In this document: piece after piece, positions 39,269-48,068 of the stretch
Layout: every line of letters begins with the position of its first letter
Numbering within the stretch: position 1 is the first letter of the stretch
Assembly (NCBI RefSeq): GCF_921292975.1
Contig: NZ_CAKLCM010000003.1
Span: 992,001 to 1,056,000, forward strand
Direction: 5' to 3'
Length of the DNA stretch: 64,000 bases
Origin: Vibrio hippocampi
GTDB lineage: Bacteria > Pseudomonadota > Gammaproteobacteria > Enterobacterales > Vibrionaceae
Made by a program: the position numbers and the translations under genes
Notes under the pieces: generated by a model
The model's database searches: none
What the model was told of the DNA's origin: nothing
What the model saw: the letters and a program-made list of their open reading frames with translations, nothing else

Positions 39269-39306
39269 TTTTGTTTTTTACTTTTTAGACATTACGGAGA
39301 TGACGG

Positions 39307-41472
39307 ATGAAAGCTCTGAATTTTATTTCTACCGCAGCACTGACAGTATTGTTGACTGCATGCGGTGACGATCCAAACGAAACCGATGACACCACACCCA
39401 CTGACCCATCAACTCCGGTCAGTTCAATCTACATCTATCACTCTGAGCAAGAGTCTAATGTATCTTTTGCTCATTGGGGCGATACCTGGGGAAGTGGCAG
39501 CACCATAGAACCCGTGTCGGATAGCGACTATGGTGAAGTACTGCGCATCAATTATGGTAGCGATTGGGGAACCAATAACGCGGTCGTTGCTTGGGGCAAC
39601 GAAGACGCTGACGCCATCGATGCATCGGGTCTTGATGTCGCTCGATTTAAAGTTAAAGGCGACTCAATTGACGAGATCACGGTGTCGATTGCCAGTGTCG
39701 GTTCGTCATCTAACTACGAACAAACCTATTCAATCTCTGATGGTACCTCTCTGGGTAATGGCTGGACCGAGATGGAAGTCTCTTTCCCTGGCTACTCCAA
39801 TCTAACTTGGGTTGGCTTGATGTTCCCTGAAGCGACATCGGTAGACCTTGTTGACGTCTACATTGCAGATTCAGACGGCAACGGCGACGATGGCGGCGAT
39901 CCGGGTACAGAAACCGACGCTTTCGTTATCTACTCCGACACCGAAGCCACCGATGTTACCTTTAGCGATTCCACCATACAGACGTGGGATACCGGCACAG
40001 TCTTGCAAGGCGATGTGGATTTTAACGGTAAAAAAGCGTGGCAAATTACCTCTGGCGGCATTGGTAGCTGGGGCGCTGTGTTGGTGTACGCCAATGGTCT
40101 TGAGGGCGACTTTAGCCACTTCAATTATCTTGACCTAGCGATTGCCACAGAAGGCAGCTTTAGCGGTGGCTATAAGTTAGTCGTGTCTGGCGACGGCGTG
40201 GCAAAAGAATACGCTCTGCCAGTCAATGATAGCGACGTCACCACATGGCAAGACGTACGTGTTGATATTGATGATCTTGGTTTAAGCCTATCGAGCATCG
40301 ACCATGTCGCCGTGATGGGTATGACCGATACCACAGACCAATCAAGCTTCTATGTCACTGACTTCCAGTTCACCAAAGAGTTCGATAAGTCTTACGATTC
40401 CAATACTGAGAATGAATACGTCTTCGTTCATTCAGATAGCGCAATGCCTTCTGATTTAGTCGTAGACGGCGATGATTCCTCCAGTGCTGGCAACGTTATC
40501 TTTGGTGAGTGGAGCACAGGTACTATCCTAGACATGGATGCAACCTATCTCGACACCTCTGCATGGCAAATGGTTGGTAATGGTGGTTGGGGAAGCGTTA
40601 TTGCACTGCAAGGCGATATTTCCGACGGCAGCACTATCGACAACCTTGATGTTGATCTCTCTGAATACACCAATATAACGCTTAAAGTCGCTTCACAAGG
40701 TAACTACAGCAAATACGCAGTTTCTTTCGTGGCTAAGAATGGTGAGAACGAGTCGTCACAAGAAGTCGCATTTAGCCTAGCAGAGCCAAGCGAATGGAAC
40801 ACGATTGATATCAACCTTGCCGCTGTGGGTGTTGATCTTGCCAACATCAATCAAATCGCTGTTTTTGGTTCCCATACTGACGCCGCTGAAACCGGTCAAA
40901 CGCTGTATGTCACTGACTTCTATGCCTACGATTCTGGCTATGAGAGCGAGACAGACTTCAATGACTACGGTGATGCATTCACTATGATCAGTGCTACCGA
41001 GACTATTGATGAGTCAGACATGACATTTGATGACAGTGCTCACCTAAATGTAGGTAACGCATCATTTAATGAGTGGTCTACCAACACAGGTATTGTGATT
41101 GACACCACTTACAGCAGCAAAAATTCGTGGGAAATGACTAAGTCTGATGGTTGGGGTGCTGTTCTAGCCATTAGTGGTGATATGTACGGTGAAATTCAGC
41201 AGTTCGATTTTGATACGACTGTCTATCACACACTGAACTTATCGGTCGCGACGGTAGGTGCCTTTGAAAAGGTCACGCTGTTTGTCGGTACTGCACAAGG
41301 CGCATCAAAAGAGATCACCTTAGAGGGTGTCTCAACAGATTGGGCAACGTTTAGCTACGATATTAGCCAACTTGGATTGAATACCAGTACCATTAATCAG
41401 CTAGCTATCTTCGCATCAGGCGGAAACAGCGGCGATACCCTGTATGTGACTGATTTAAACTTCTCTAAGTAA
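39307..41472 (+). CDS. Surface lipoprotein with four glycan-binding-like domains
   Basis: A 721-residue lipoprotein with a lipobox at TVLLTACGDD (cysteine 19), then a short acidic linker. Domain 1 (~45-195) is the shared WGDTWG/AWGN module also found in the GH16 enzyme and in the lipoprotein at 42414. Three copies of a different beta-rich module follow (~215-350, 380-540, 555-721), each with a WGAVL or WGSVI core (SWGAVLVY, WGSVIALQGD, WGAVLAISGD) and ending YVTDF or YVTDL. No catalytic motif is seen. I infer an outer-membrane glycan-capture protein. GGAG precedes the ATG. Confidence 0.7.
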   Translation: MKALNFISTAALTVLLTACGDDPNETDDTTPTDPSTPVSSIYIYHSEQESNVSFAHWGDTWGSGSTIEPVSDSDYGEVLRINYGSDWGTNNAVVAWGNEDADAIDASGLDVARFKVKGDSIDEITVSIASVGSSSNYEQTYSISDGTSLGNGWTEMEVSFPGYSNLTWVGLMFPEATSVDLVDVYIADSDGNGDDGGDPGTETDAFVIYSDTEATDVTFSDSTIQTWDTGTVLQGDVDFNGKKAWQITSGGIGSWGAVLVYANGLEGDFSHFNYLDLAIATEGSFSGGYKLVVSGDGVAKEYALPVNDSDVTTWQDVRVDIDDLGLSLSSIDHVAVMGMTDTTDQSSFYVTDFQFTKEFDKSYDSNTENEYVFVHSDSAMPSDLVVDGDDSSSAGNVIFGEWSTGTILDMDATYLDTSAWQMVGNGGWGSVIALQGDISDGSTIDNLDVDLSEYTNITLKVASQGNYSKYAVSFVAKNGENESSQEVAFSLAEPSEWNTIDINLAAVGVDLANINQIAVFGSHTDAAETGQTLYVTDFYAYDSGYESETDFNDYGDAFTMISATETIDESDMTFDDSAHLNVGNASFNEWSTNTGIVIDTTYSSKNSWEMTKSDGWGAVLAISGDMYGEIQQFDFDTTVYHTLNLSVATVGAFEKVTLFVGTAQGASKEITLEGVSTDWATFSYDISQLGLNTSTINQLAIFASGGNSGDTLYVTDLNFSK

Positions 41473-41498
41473 TCCTTTCGATTATCCCACCAATCATC

Positions 41499-41522
41499 AA
41501 GGGCAGCCTCGCTGCCCTTTTT
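41499..41522 (+). terminator. Terminator of the first surface lipoprotein
   Basis: AAGGGCAGC and GCTGCCCTT form a 9-bp perfect stem with a 3-base loop and a T-run; 26 bases after the stop. Confidence 0.9.
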
Positions 41523-41715
41523 ACTGCCTTTCATCCCAGATAACGGTCACGCATCTCAAACAACAGACAAAGGTTGTGAGCTGTGCATAGCACCTTACTC
41601 TCAACACATAGCCACCAATAAAGTTCAAACTACAGCGACCCCTCACAATTAGCGATGACCTAGCACCTACTAAGGCTATGGTGATTTCGTTTAGACCTGT
41701 ACTCGCGGTGATAAG

Positions 41716-41735
41716 ATCCCTTCCTTCGAAGGGAT
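41716..41735. repeat. REP-like palindrome (8-4-8) followed by GACC
   Basis: ATCCCTTC, CTTC, GAAGGGAT form a 20-base palindrome with GACC to the right, the same plan as at 15926-15945. It stands at the left edge of the 19-bp array. Confidence 0.5.
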
Positions 41736-41774
41736 GACCGAAGGGGGTTGGGATGATTTGGATAGTGGGGATAA

Positions 41775-42290
41775 GTGCGAATGGCGGAGACAACTGTGAA
41801 TGACGCGAACGACTGCGAGTGACGTGGACAACTGTGAATGACGCGGACAACTGTGAATGACGCGGACAACTGCGAGTGGCGCGAACGACCGCAAGTGGCG
41901 CGAACGGCCGCGAGTGGCGCGAACGGCCGCGAGTGGCGCGAACGGCCGCGAGTGGCGCGAACGGCCGCGAGTGGCGCGAACGGCCGCGAGTGGCGCGAAC
42001 GGCCGCGAGTGGCGCGAACGGCCGCGAGTGGCGCGAACGGCCGCGAGTGGCGCGAACGGCCGCGAGTGGCGCGAACGGCCGCGAGTGGCGCGAACGGCCG
42101 CGAGTGGCGCGAACGGCCGCGAGTGGCGCGAACGGCCGCGAGTGGCGCGAACGGCCGCGAGTGGCGCGAACGGCCGCGAGTGACGTGGACAACTGTGAAT
42201 GACGTGGACAACTGTGAATGACGCGGATGATTGCTAATGGTGCGAGCGACTACGAGTGGCGAAGATGACTGCTAATGGCGCGGGTATCAT
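41775..42290. repeat. 19-bp minisatellite, 16 core copies and decayed flanks
   Basis: The core (41881-42184) is 16 copies of a 19-bp unit, GCGAACGGCCGCGAGTGGC, 15 of them essentially identical. The flanks keep the 19-bp period with a related unit, for example ACTGTGAATGACGCGGACA, for about 27 units in all. The core is about 79 percent GC (15 of 19), very unlike the AT-rich surroundings. Because 19 is not a multiple of three and the unit has no stop, long frames appear on both strands; these are not genes. It lies between two convergent lipoprotein genes. Confidence 0.93.
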
Positions 42291-42324
42291 CGTCATAAAG
42301 GACCCTGACCATTTTCTTACCAGA

Positions 42325-42358
42325 CAAAAAAACGGCTAATTCAATGAATTAGCCGTTT
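42325..42358 (-). terminator. Terminator of the second surface lipoprotein
   Basis: A perfect 12-bp stem (AAACGGCTAATT and complement) with a 5-base loop, followed on the minus strand by a T-run. It lies 56 bases past the stop at 42414. Confidence 0.88.
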
Positions 42359-42413
42359 GAATAACAAGTGTTTAGTGATTGTTTAGTCAATCACATATTG
42401 CCTTGGTCTGCGA

Positions 42414-45107
42414 TCAGTAGAAGTAAATATTATCTACATACAAACTATCTGAACTTGTGCCCCAAAGCTGTACACCAATTTGTTGCAGCTCAGACGGTGT
42501 AAAGTTCTCACCCGCTGCGGATAGGTCAATCTCAAGATCAGTCCACTCACCTGTCGTTGGCGTAAACTCAACGACATAAGCACCACCAGAAGAGACAACT
42601 TGCAGCTTGATTAAACGGATACCTGCTGTTGCATAGCCGTCAATGTGAAGCTTGCTGAATGTAGAACCATCCACATAAGACCCGTCGTTGGTTGGGTTAC
42701 CAAAACTAATACCAGCAACACCACCCTCTTCGCCACCAGAGATAATCTGATACTGAATCGTGTTGTTACCCGCAATCGTTACCTCCGAGAAATCAGGCGC
42801 ATTCCACCAGTTTTCAACAAAGTTCGATGGTGCGCGATCAACGGCTAAGGCATCACTGTAAAGCGCATAAGCCGTGCTATCATCAACCGTTGGATCGGTC
42901 GCAGCCGTGGTTGGCGCAGCTTCAAGCGCATCAAGTGTAATATCGGTACTGACATCAGCATCGACGGTTTCAGTAAACGATGCCGAACCATATCCGTCCG
43001 CAGTAACCATGACCGTTTGGTCACCTTCCGTCAGAGTTAGCGTCGCAATACCACTTGCATCAGTCGTTGTCGAATTATCGCCCACAGAAACCATCGCTCC
43101 TGCAATTGGCGCACCATTGCTATCGACCACTGTCACACTCAATTCAAACGAGCTTGATTCGCCCGAGAAGTAAATGTTATCAAGATGGACTGACTTACCG
43201 ACTTCACCCCAAACTTGAATACCAATTTTCTCTAATTGAGTGGTATTTAACGCAGTATCCCCTTGAGTGAGATCATTGGCCATAGATAGGCGATAACTGG
43301 TCCACTCACCGGTAATCGGTGGAGTGATTGTGTAGCGAGCTTCACCCGTTACAGACACTAGCTTCAACTCAACTGTAGTTGCGCCTTCTTCGACATAGAG
43401 ATCAAAGTTCCAATCTTTGTAAGCTGACACATCCGCTTGCTCAAGTACGATGCCGCTTGTACCACCATCAGCAATCACTTCAAAGCTCGCGATGTTATCA
43501 CCATCAACGCTATTTTCGCTGTAGGTAGGTGCATTCCACCAATCTTCTGACCAGTTAACAATCGTGCCATCAGAAGTGTATGCATCACTATAGAAAGAGA
43601 ATACCTCGTCATCACCATAGTCAGCTGGAGTTGGTGCTGGCGTCGCTGGTTCTGTCACTTCTGGTGGCGTCGTATCTTCTTCCCCAGCCACAAAATAGAC
43701 ATCCGCTAGCTGCACCGTTTCTTCAGTCGAGAAACTCACGCCAAACCACGTCATTTCAGTGTAACCCGGTAAAGCCACTTCCATCTCTACCCAATCATTC
43801 GCTAGCGTGGTGCCGTCTGATAGAGAGTATTCCAGCTTAGACTCTGCCCCAATGGTTTGCACTGAGACTTCAACGGTTTCTGCCGATTCCGCTTTCACTT
43901 TGAAGCGAGCATGGGTGTAATCAGAAATATCAATCGAGTCAACATCCACTTCGTCTTGGTCATCATTACCCCAAGCCAATACCGCAAAGCTTGCGCCCCA
44001 ACCCGTTCCTGGCGTTAAGTCAAACGCTTTTTCATAGTCGGCATCTGTAAGTTCTGTATAAGTGGTACCAGAACCCCAAGTGTCACCCCAATAACCCATC
44101 GTAAACGTGTCTTCTTGCCCTGAATAAGCAATGAATGCGTCATTGTCACTCGGTACTGAAGGTTCACCTACCTCTGGATCAGGATCCGGTGTTGGGTCTG
44201 GATCGGGATCCGGCTCAACAACATCGTCGTCATCCGGTGTCCCTTCACGCTCTTCAACAAAGTAAACATCCGTGATTTTGATGGTGCCATTACCAGGGAA
44301 TATCAGACCAAGCCAAGTCATATCTTGAAAATCTGGTAATGCGATATCCATTTCAATCCAACCATCTTCAAGTTCAGTACCTGATGAAAGTGGATAATCA
44401 GCTTCGACAGTCTCTTCTGTTGCACTTTGAATCGACACGGTCACAACAGCACTAGAAGTGATTGCCATAGTAGAAAGGTCTTCCGTAAACGAATCCGGAT
44501 TTACCTTAAATGAAACATGCGTGTACTGACTGATATTAATGGTATCACTGGCTTCATTACCCCAAGCGATAGCCGCGTTGTCAGCACCCCAATCACTGCC
44601 ACTGGTAACCTCAAACAGCGAAGAATAGTTACTATCCGATCCCGCAGCAATCGCTGAGCCTGATCCCCAAGTATCTTCAGGATAAGCAAAGCTCAATGCG
44701 TCACCATTGTCCGATGCTGCAATGGATGCCGTTGCGCCTTCAGCTTCCGATTCATCATACTCTTCGAGTTCGTATGTTACTGATTTATCGCCGGAAACAG
44801 TAACGCTGGCGTATTCGTTAAAATAACCTTCAGCTTCATCAACTTCGACGTTATAGGTACCCGAAGCCAATTCAAATTCAGCAAGACCATCACTATCCGT
44901 GGTGACCGTTTCACCATCAATAATGACATCGGCACCTTCTACCTTGTTGTTACTGATCTCATCCACCACTGTCACAGACAGTGTATACATGCTGCTGCCC
45001 GGTGGATTAGTACCACCGCCATCATTATCACTGTTTGGATCATCTCCACACCCTACCAACAAAGCGCTGGCAACCATGGCTGAAATGAGAGTTCTTCTAT
45101 GTTTCAT
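42414..45107 (-). CDS. Large multi-domain surface lipoprotein, glycan-binding-like
   Basis: An 897-residue lipoprotein, lipobox ASALLVGCGDD. Domains in order: carboxypeptidase-regulatory-like Ig domain (~40-115), shared WGDTWG/AWGN-type module (~130-290), Asp/Pro-rich linker, a second copy of that module (~330-490), a module with SEDWWNAPTYSE (~505-650), a second Ig-like domain (~655-740) and a second copy of the NWWNAP module (~750-897, ending YVDNIYFY). No enzyme motif is present. AAGGA precedes the ATG. An operator-like site lies 91 bases upstream. I infer a glycan-binding surface protein. Confidence 0.7.
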   Translation of the reverse strand: MKHRRTLISAMVASALLVGCGDDPNSDNDGGGTNPPGSSMYTLSVTVVDEISNNKVEGADVIIDGETVTTDSDGLAEFELASGTYNVEVDEAEGYFNEYASVTVSGDKSVTYELEEYDESEAEGATASIAASDNGDALSFAYPEDTWGSGSAIAAGSDSNYSSLFEVTSGSDWGADNAAIAWGNEASDTINISQYTHVSFKVNPDSFTEDLSTMAITSSAVVTVSIQSATEETVEADYPLSSGTELEDGWIEMDIALPDFQDMTWLGLIFPGNGTIKITDVYFVEEREGTPDDDDVVEPDPDPDPTPDPDPEVGEPSVPSDNDAFIAYSGQEDTFTMGYWGDTWGSGTTYTELTDADYEKAFDLTPGTGWGASFAVLAWGNDDQDEVDVDSIDISDYTHARFKVKAESAETVEVSVQTIGAESKLEYSLSDGTTLANDWVEMEVALPGYTEMTWFGVSFSTEETVQLADVYFVAGEEDTTPPEVTEPATPAPTPADYGDDEVFSFYSDAYTSDGTIVNWSEDWWNAPTYSENSVDGDNIASFEVIADGGTSGIVLEQADVSAYKDWNFDLYVEEGATTVELKLVSVTGEARYTITPPITGEWTSYRLSMANDLTQGDTALNTTQLEKIGIQVWGEVGKSVHLDNIYFSGESSSFELSVTVVDSNGAPIAGAMVSVGDNSTTTDASGIATLTLTEGDQTVMVTADGYGSASFTETVDADVSTDITLDALEAAPTTAATDPTVDDSTAYALYSDALAVDRAPSNFVENWWNAPDFSEVTIAGNNTIQYQIISGGEEGGVAGISFGNPTNDGSYVDGSTFSKLHIDGYATAGIRLIKLQVVSSGGAYVVEFTPTTGEWTDLEIDLSAAGENFTPSELQQIGVQLWGTSSDSLYVDNIYFY

Positions 45108-45197
45108 TGATTTAAGTCCTTATAGAATTAACCTTTTGTCTCACTAATTCTTTCTAATATTTTGCAGAGGCCCCAAGAAATCCTTACCTCAACAAAT

Positions 45198-45211
45198 AGA
45201 AAGCGGTTACT
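45198..45211. promoter_or_regulatory. LacI-type operator, site E
   Basis: AGAAAGCGGTTACT, about 91 bases upstream of the lipoprotein start at 45107. It is less symmetric than the others. Confidence 0.45.
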
Positions 45212-45246
45212 TTTATTTTTACAGCTGATCTATCATCGCCTATTCA

Positions 45247-46806
45247 TTACAGGCGTCTGATGATTGACTGCTTTTTTGCTCTCGCTATTACTAACATTGC
45301 CATCAGTAACAGCACAAAAACGTTGAGGCTACCGCCACTGCTTACACCGCTGGGTACTTTGTCTTCTTCCGGTGTGCCATCGTCGCCACCGCCGTCATCA
45401 CCGCCACCGTCTTCATCACCATCTGTCGAACCTAATAAGTAAACATCTGCGATCTGAACCGTAGCCGTGCCTTCAAACATCAAGCCTAACCAAGTCATAC
45501 CCGTGAATTTTGGTAGCGAAGCTGAAATTTCGACCCAGCCATTACCTAAGTCAGTCCCATTAGCCAGTTGATAGACACTTTCTGAAGTATCAGAATCATT
45601 GCCGTTTTGTACCGAGACTTTCACACTGTCATAACTGCCAGATTTCACTTTGAACTTAGCCACTGAGTAGTCGGAGATATCGATACTGTCAGCCACATCA
45701 TTACCCCAAGCCATTACAGCCCAAGACGCGCCCCAACCTGTACCCGGAGTCAATTCGTAACTCTTTTCGTAAGTCTCTGAAAGTTGTGTGATAGACGTGC
45801 CTGTCCCCCATGTATCACCCCAGTAAGTCATACCAAATGTGTCGTCTTCTCCGGAATAAGCGATATAGGCGTTTTCAATCTCTGGTTGAGGATCAGGGTC
45901 GGTACCGTCTTCACCCAGTGGTGCTTCTTCATTACAGTAACTAGAATCACTGGAAGCGCTTTCTTTACAGTGCGCAACATAATCAATTTCAAGGGTTGCC
46001 TTGGTAAGGTTGGCATCGACGTCACCGCCCAAGTTGCCACCCATCGCCAAGTTAATAAGCACAAACATATCTTCTTGATACTGAGTACAACCACTCATAT
46101 CTTGCGTAGCGACCTTAACATCATCAATATAAAAATCGATCTGGTCTTGCTCCCACTCCATAGCGTAAACATGCCAATCAAGCACATCCTGTGAACCATT
46201 CGGATAGTTGTAAACAATTTTGCTACCACAAGCGCCGGTGTCGCTGCCAGAAAAGGTGGAATTATTAAAAAAGTTGGTAATATAAAGATCAGGTTCGTTC
46301 GCGAACCACTCCCAAATGTCGATCTCACCAGCACCAAAGTTTGGCCAAGAAGCAAAATCATCGTCATTGGCGATAGGTTGTTGATTTATCCGGTTTTCTA
46401 GCATCCAAAATGCCGGCCATGTCCCCGCATCTAAATCGTGAAAACGAATTCTGGATTCAATGCGCCCATAAAGAAACTCTTGCTTATCTTTGGTATTGAG
46501 TCGACCTGAGGTCCAAGTTTTATACTCACCAACCGTACTGCAATATGTGGACGTTTCATTCTTACGCGCGATGATTTTTAGCGTGCCATCAGACACTTCA
46601 TAGTTACGATTATCAGAGGAGTCATCATCGGTATAGCACTGAAGCTCGTTGTTGTAGTTTGCCTCTGTTTGCGCGGTCCAATTGTCCCAATCGACACCCG
46701 AACCCTCAAATTTATCAATCCACTGAACCTCCCAACCCGCTAGTGAAGGGGTTGATATCGACGTCAGTAGTGCGGCTGTAGAGAGGAGTTTAAATTTTTT
46801 ATCCAT
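45247..46806 (-). CDS. GH16 beta-glucanase (laminarinase-like) with shared module and GlyGly-CTERM
   Basis: A 519-residue exported enzyme. Signal peptide: KFKLLSTAALLTSISTPSLA. GH16 domain: ~25-285, with the catalytic motif EIDIWE at residues 161-166 (first Glu nucleophile, last Glu acid/base) and GTWPAFWML. It most likely cuts beta-1,3- or mixed-linked glucan. The shared module (YWGDTWGTG ... WAVMAWGND) spans ~325-460. The C terminus (SSGGSLNVFVLLLMAMLVI then ARAKK) fits a GlyGly-CTERM sorting signal for type II secretion and rhombosortase processing. ATG 46806 has AAGGTG upstream. Two operator-like sites lie upstream. Confidence 0.86.
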   Translation of the reverse strand: MDKKFKLLSTAALLTSISTPSLAGWEVQWIDKFEGSGVDWDNWTAQTEANYNNELQCYTDDDSSDNRNYEVSDGTLKIIARKNETSTYCSTVGEYKTWTSGRLNTKDKQEFLYGRIESRIRFHDLDAGTWPAFWMLENRINQQPIANDDDFASWPNFGAGEIDIWEWFANEPDLYITNFFNNSTFSGSDTGACGSKIVYNYPNGSQDVLDWHVYAMEWEQDQIDFYIDDVKVATQDMSGCTQYQEDMFVLINLAMGGNLGGDVDANLTKATLEIDYVAHCKESASSDSSYCNEEAPLGEDGTDPDPQPEIENAYIAYSGEDDTFGMTYWGDTWGTGTSITQLSETYEKSYELTPGTGWGASWAVMAWGNDVADSIDISDYSVAKFKVKSGSYDSVKVSVQNGNDSDTSESVYQLANGTDLGNGWVEISASLPKFTGMTWLGLMFEGTATVQIADVYLLGSTDGDEDGGGDDGGGDDGTPEEDKVPSGVSSGGSLNVFVLLLMAMLVIARAKKQSIIRRL

Positions 46807-46858
46807 GTTGCACCTTGTGGGAGCTTTCATTGAGCAAATCTGCGATTTTTCTTCACAA

Positions 46859-46872
46859 TGTAAGCGCTTTCA
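46859..46872. promoter_or_regulatory. LacI-type operator, site F
   Basis: TGTAAGCGCTTTCA, identical to site B, 53 bases before the GH16 start codon. Confidence 0.62.
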
Positions 46873-46995
46873 TTGCAGTGTAAAATTTTTTGTTTCACGT
46901 TCAGAAGTTCCATCACCTCGATACGTCTTTCAAAATTAATATATTATTGAGATAAAACTCTGTACAGAAATATGCTTAGGCAATAAGCAAAAAAT

Positions 46996-47009
46996 AGAAA
47001 GCGCTCACA
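46996..47009. promoter_or_regulatory. LacI-type operator, site G
   Basis: AGAAAGCGCTCACA, 137 bases upstream of site F; together they could form a loop over the GH16 promoter. Confidence 0.5.
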
Positions 47010-47390
47010 CAAAATAGAATCGCCCGATTTAATAACGATCTATCTTTTAGAACTGTGACAAACGTCTACGTTTGTTGCGAGAAAGATATAATCCCAAGCG
47101 ATAAGACCAATAATTTCAATCGGCAAAATTACACGATATTGACCTAAATTTGGCTTTTTTAGCTCAATTAGACGAAGTTAAACAGACCGAATTTCAGTGA
47201 GAGCAAGACTCGCCACGGGAGCGTGGACAGCGTATTCGCCGATAGTTACATCATAGCCTCACTTAGTAAACGCTTGCAGAAAGTGAAGGCTAAGCTTTTA
47301 GCGCCATATCAACACCTTACTGCTATCAGCCTTGCAACAGGGAAAACCCCTCTTGTCGCTAAAGTGACGTTTATGCACTGTAGAAATAAA

Positions 47391-47420
47391 AATGGTCGTC
47401 CCCTATTTGGAACGACCATT
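47391..47420 (-). terminator. Terminator of the small membrane-protein gene
   Basis: AATGGTCGT and ACGACCATT with an inner CC/GG pair form a stem; on the minus strand TTTTTATTT follows. Confidence 0.75.
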
Positions 47421-47445
47421 CAGTAAACTCAGCGTCAGTAGCGTA

Positions 47446-47895
47446 TTATTTGTCACCTAGCTTGAAATAAATCTTAGAGATAATCACCTCAGCCACCAAT
47501 ATAGTAATCACAACACTAAAGAAAGCGACCACACCGTGAATTGGACCGGTAAATTGCACTAAATCCCCGAAAGCGATATTAATGGCTTCCAACATCACAA
47601 ACTTAGAACCGACCAAGATAATGTAAGTAATAATAGCGCGATACACCTTAGGGGCTTTACCGGGCTTGGTCTTAAAATACGCCGCGACTCTATGCTCAAG
47701 GTTGATTGATAATTTGAGTAACAACTGCAGCAAGATCGCCGCCATTAGCGACACCGAGAAAGAACTGATAGTGACATAACTCCAGAACTCGTTATATAGA
47801 TTAAGTACAGTCAAATCGACCAACACCGCCAATGTATAACCAACAAATAGACGTTGTGGTGTGTTAAAACCGTAAACTTTCTCTGATGTGCTCAT
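47446..47895 (-). CDS. Four-segment inner-membrane protein
   Basis: A 149-residue protein with four likely membrane helices (RLFVGYTLAVLVDLTVL, ISSFSVSLMAAILLQLLL, AIITYIILVGSKFVMLEA, VVAFFSVVITILVAEVII). I do not recognise the family. It has its own terminator and is separate from the operon upstream. Confidence 0.6.
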   Translation of the reverse strand: MSTSEKVYGFNTPQRLFVGYTLAVLVDLTVLNLYNEFWSYVTISSFSVSLMAAILLQLLLKLSINLEHRVAAYFKTKPGKAPKVYRAIITYIILVGSKFVMLEAINIAFGDLVQFTGPIHGVVAFFSVVITILVAEVIISKIYFKLGDK

Positions 47896-48068
47896 GTATT
47901 TTACTCTCCGCTATGATGATAATGGAATAACTCAACAAGATGACGCTATTGTAGGCTCAATCACCTCAGCTTACTTGCCATTAGGTGACACAACACAAAA
48001 CACCCACATTCACTGCCGTTTAAGCAAAAATTGCCGTTTTAACAAGAATCGCCGGTTGAACAATTTTG

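Larger units (their letters stand above)
38670..39306 (+). promoter_or_regulatory. Long regulatory gap before the first surface lipoprotein
   Basis: This 637-base gap holds no gene. It contains two operator-like sites of the shared motif: TGTAAGCGATTTCA at 38838-38851 and, as the reverse, AGAAAGCGATTACA at 39255-39268. They lie 417 bases apart, and the nearer is 39 bases before the start codon of the lipoprotein. The distance would allow DNA looping by a LacI-family tetramer. Confidence 0.55.
46807..47445. promoter_or_regulatory. GH16 upstream region
   Basis: This 639-base gap holds the GH16 promoter with two operator-like sites (46859-46872 and 46996-47009). A weak open frame at 47223-47426 has no family, ribosome-binding site or sensible composition, so I do not call it a gene. 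A terminator for the next minus-strand gene lies at 47391-47420. Confidence 0.5.

Noticed and set aside
41881..42184. CRISPR array
   Set aside because: The units are directly adjacent, with no unique spacers, and there are no cas genes in the window.
41521..42221. Long open frames on both strands across the 19-bp array, up to 223 codons
   Set aside because: They arise because the unit has no stop codon and 19 is not a multiple of three, so every frame stays open. They encode only a periodic Arg/Ala-rich pattern.
42414..45107. Enzymatic activity in the large lipoprotein
   Set aside because: No glycosidase, protease or esterase motif could be found in any of its domains.
47223..47426. 67-codon plus-strand frame between the GH16 and membrane-protein genes
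   Set aside because: It has no clear ribosome-binding site or recognisable family, and it lies in regulatory sequence upstream of GH16.
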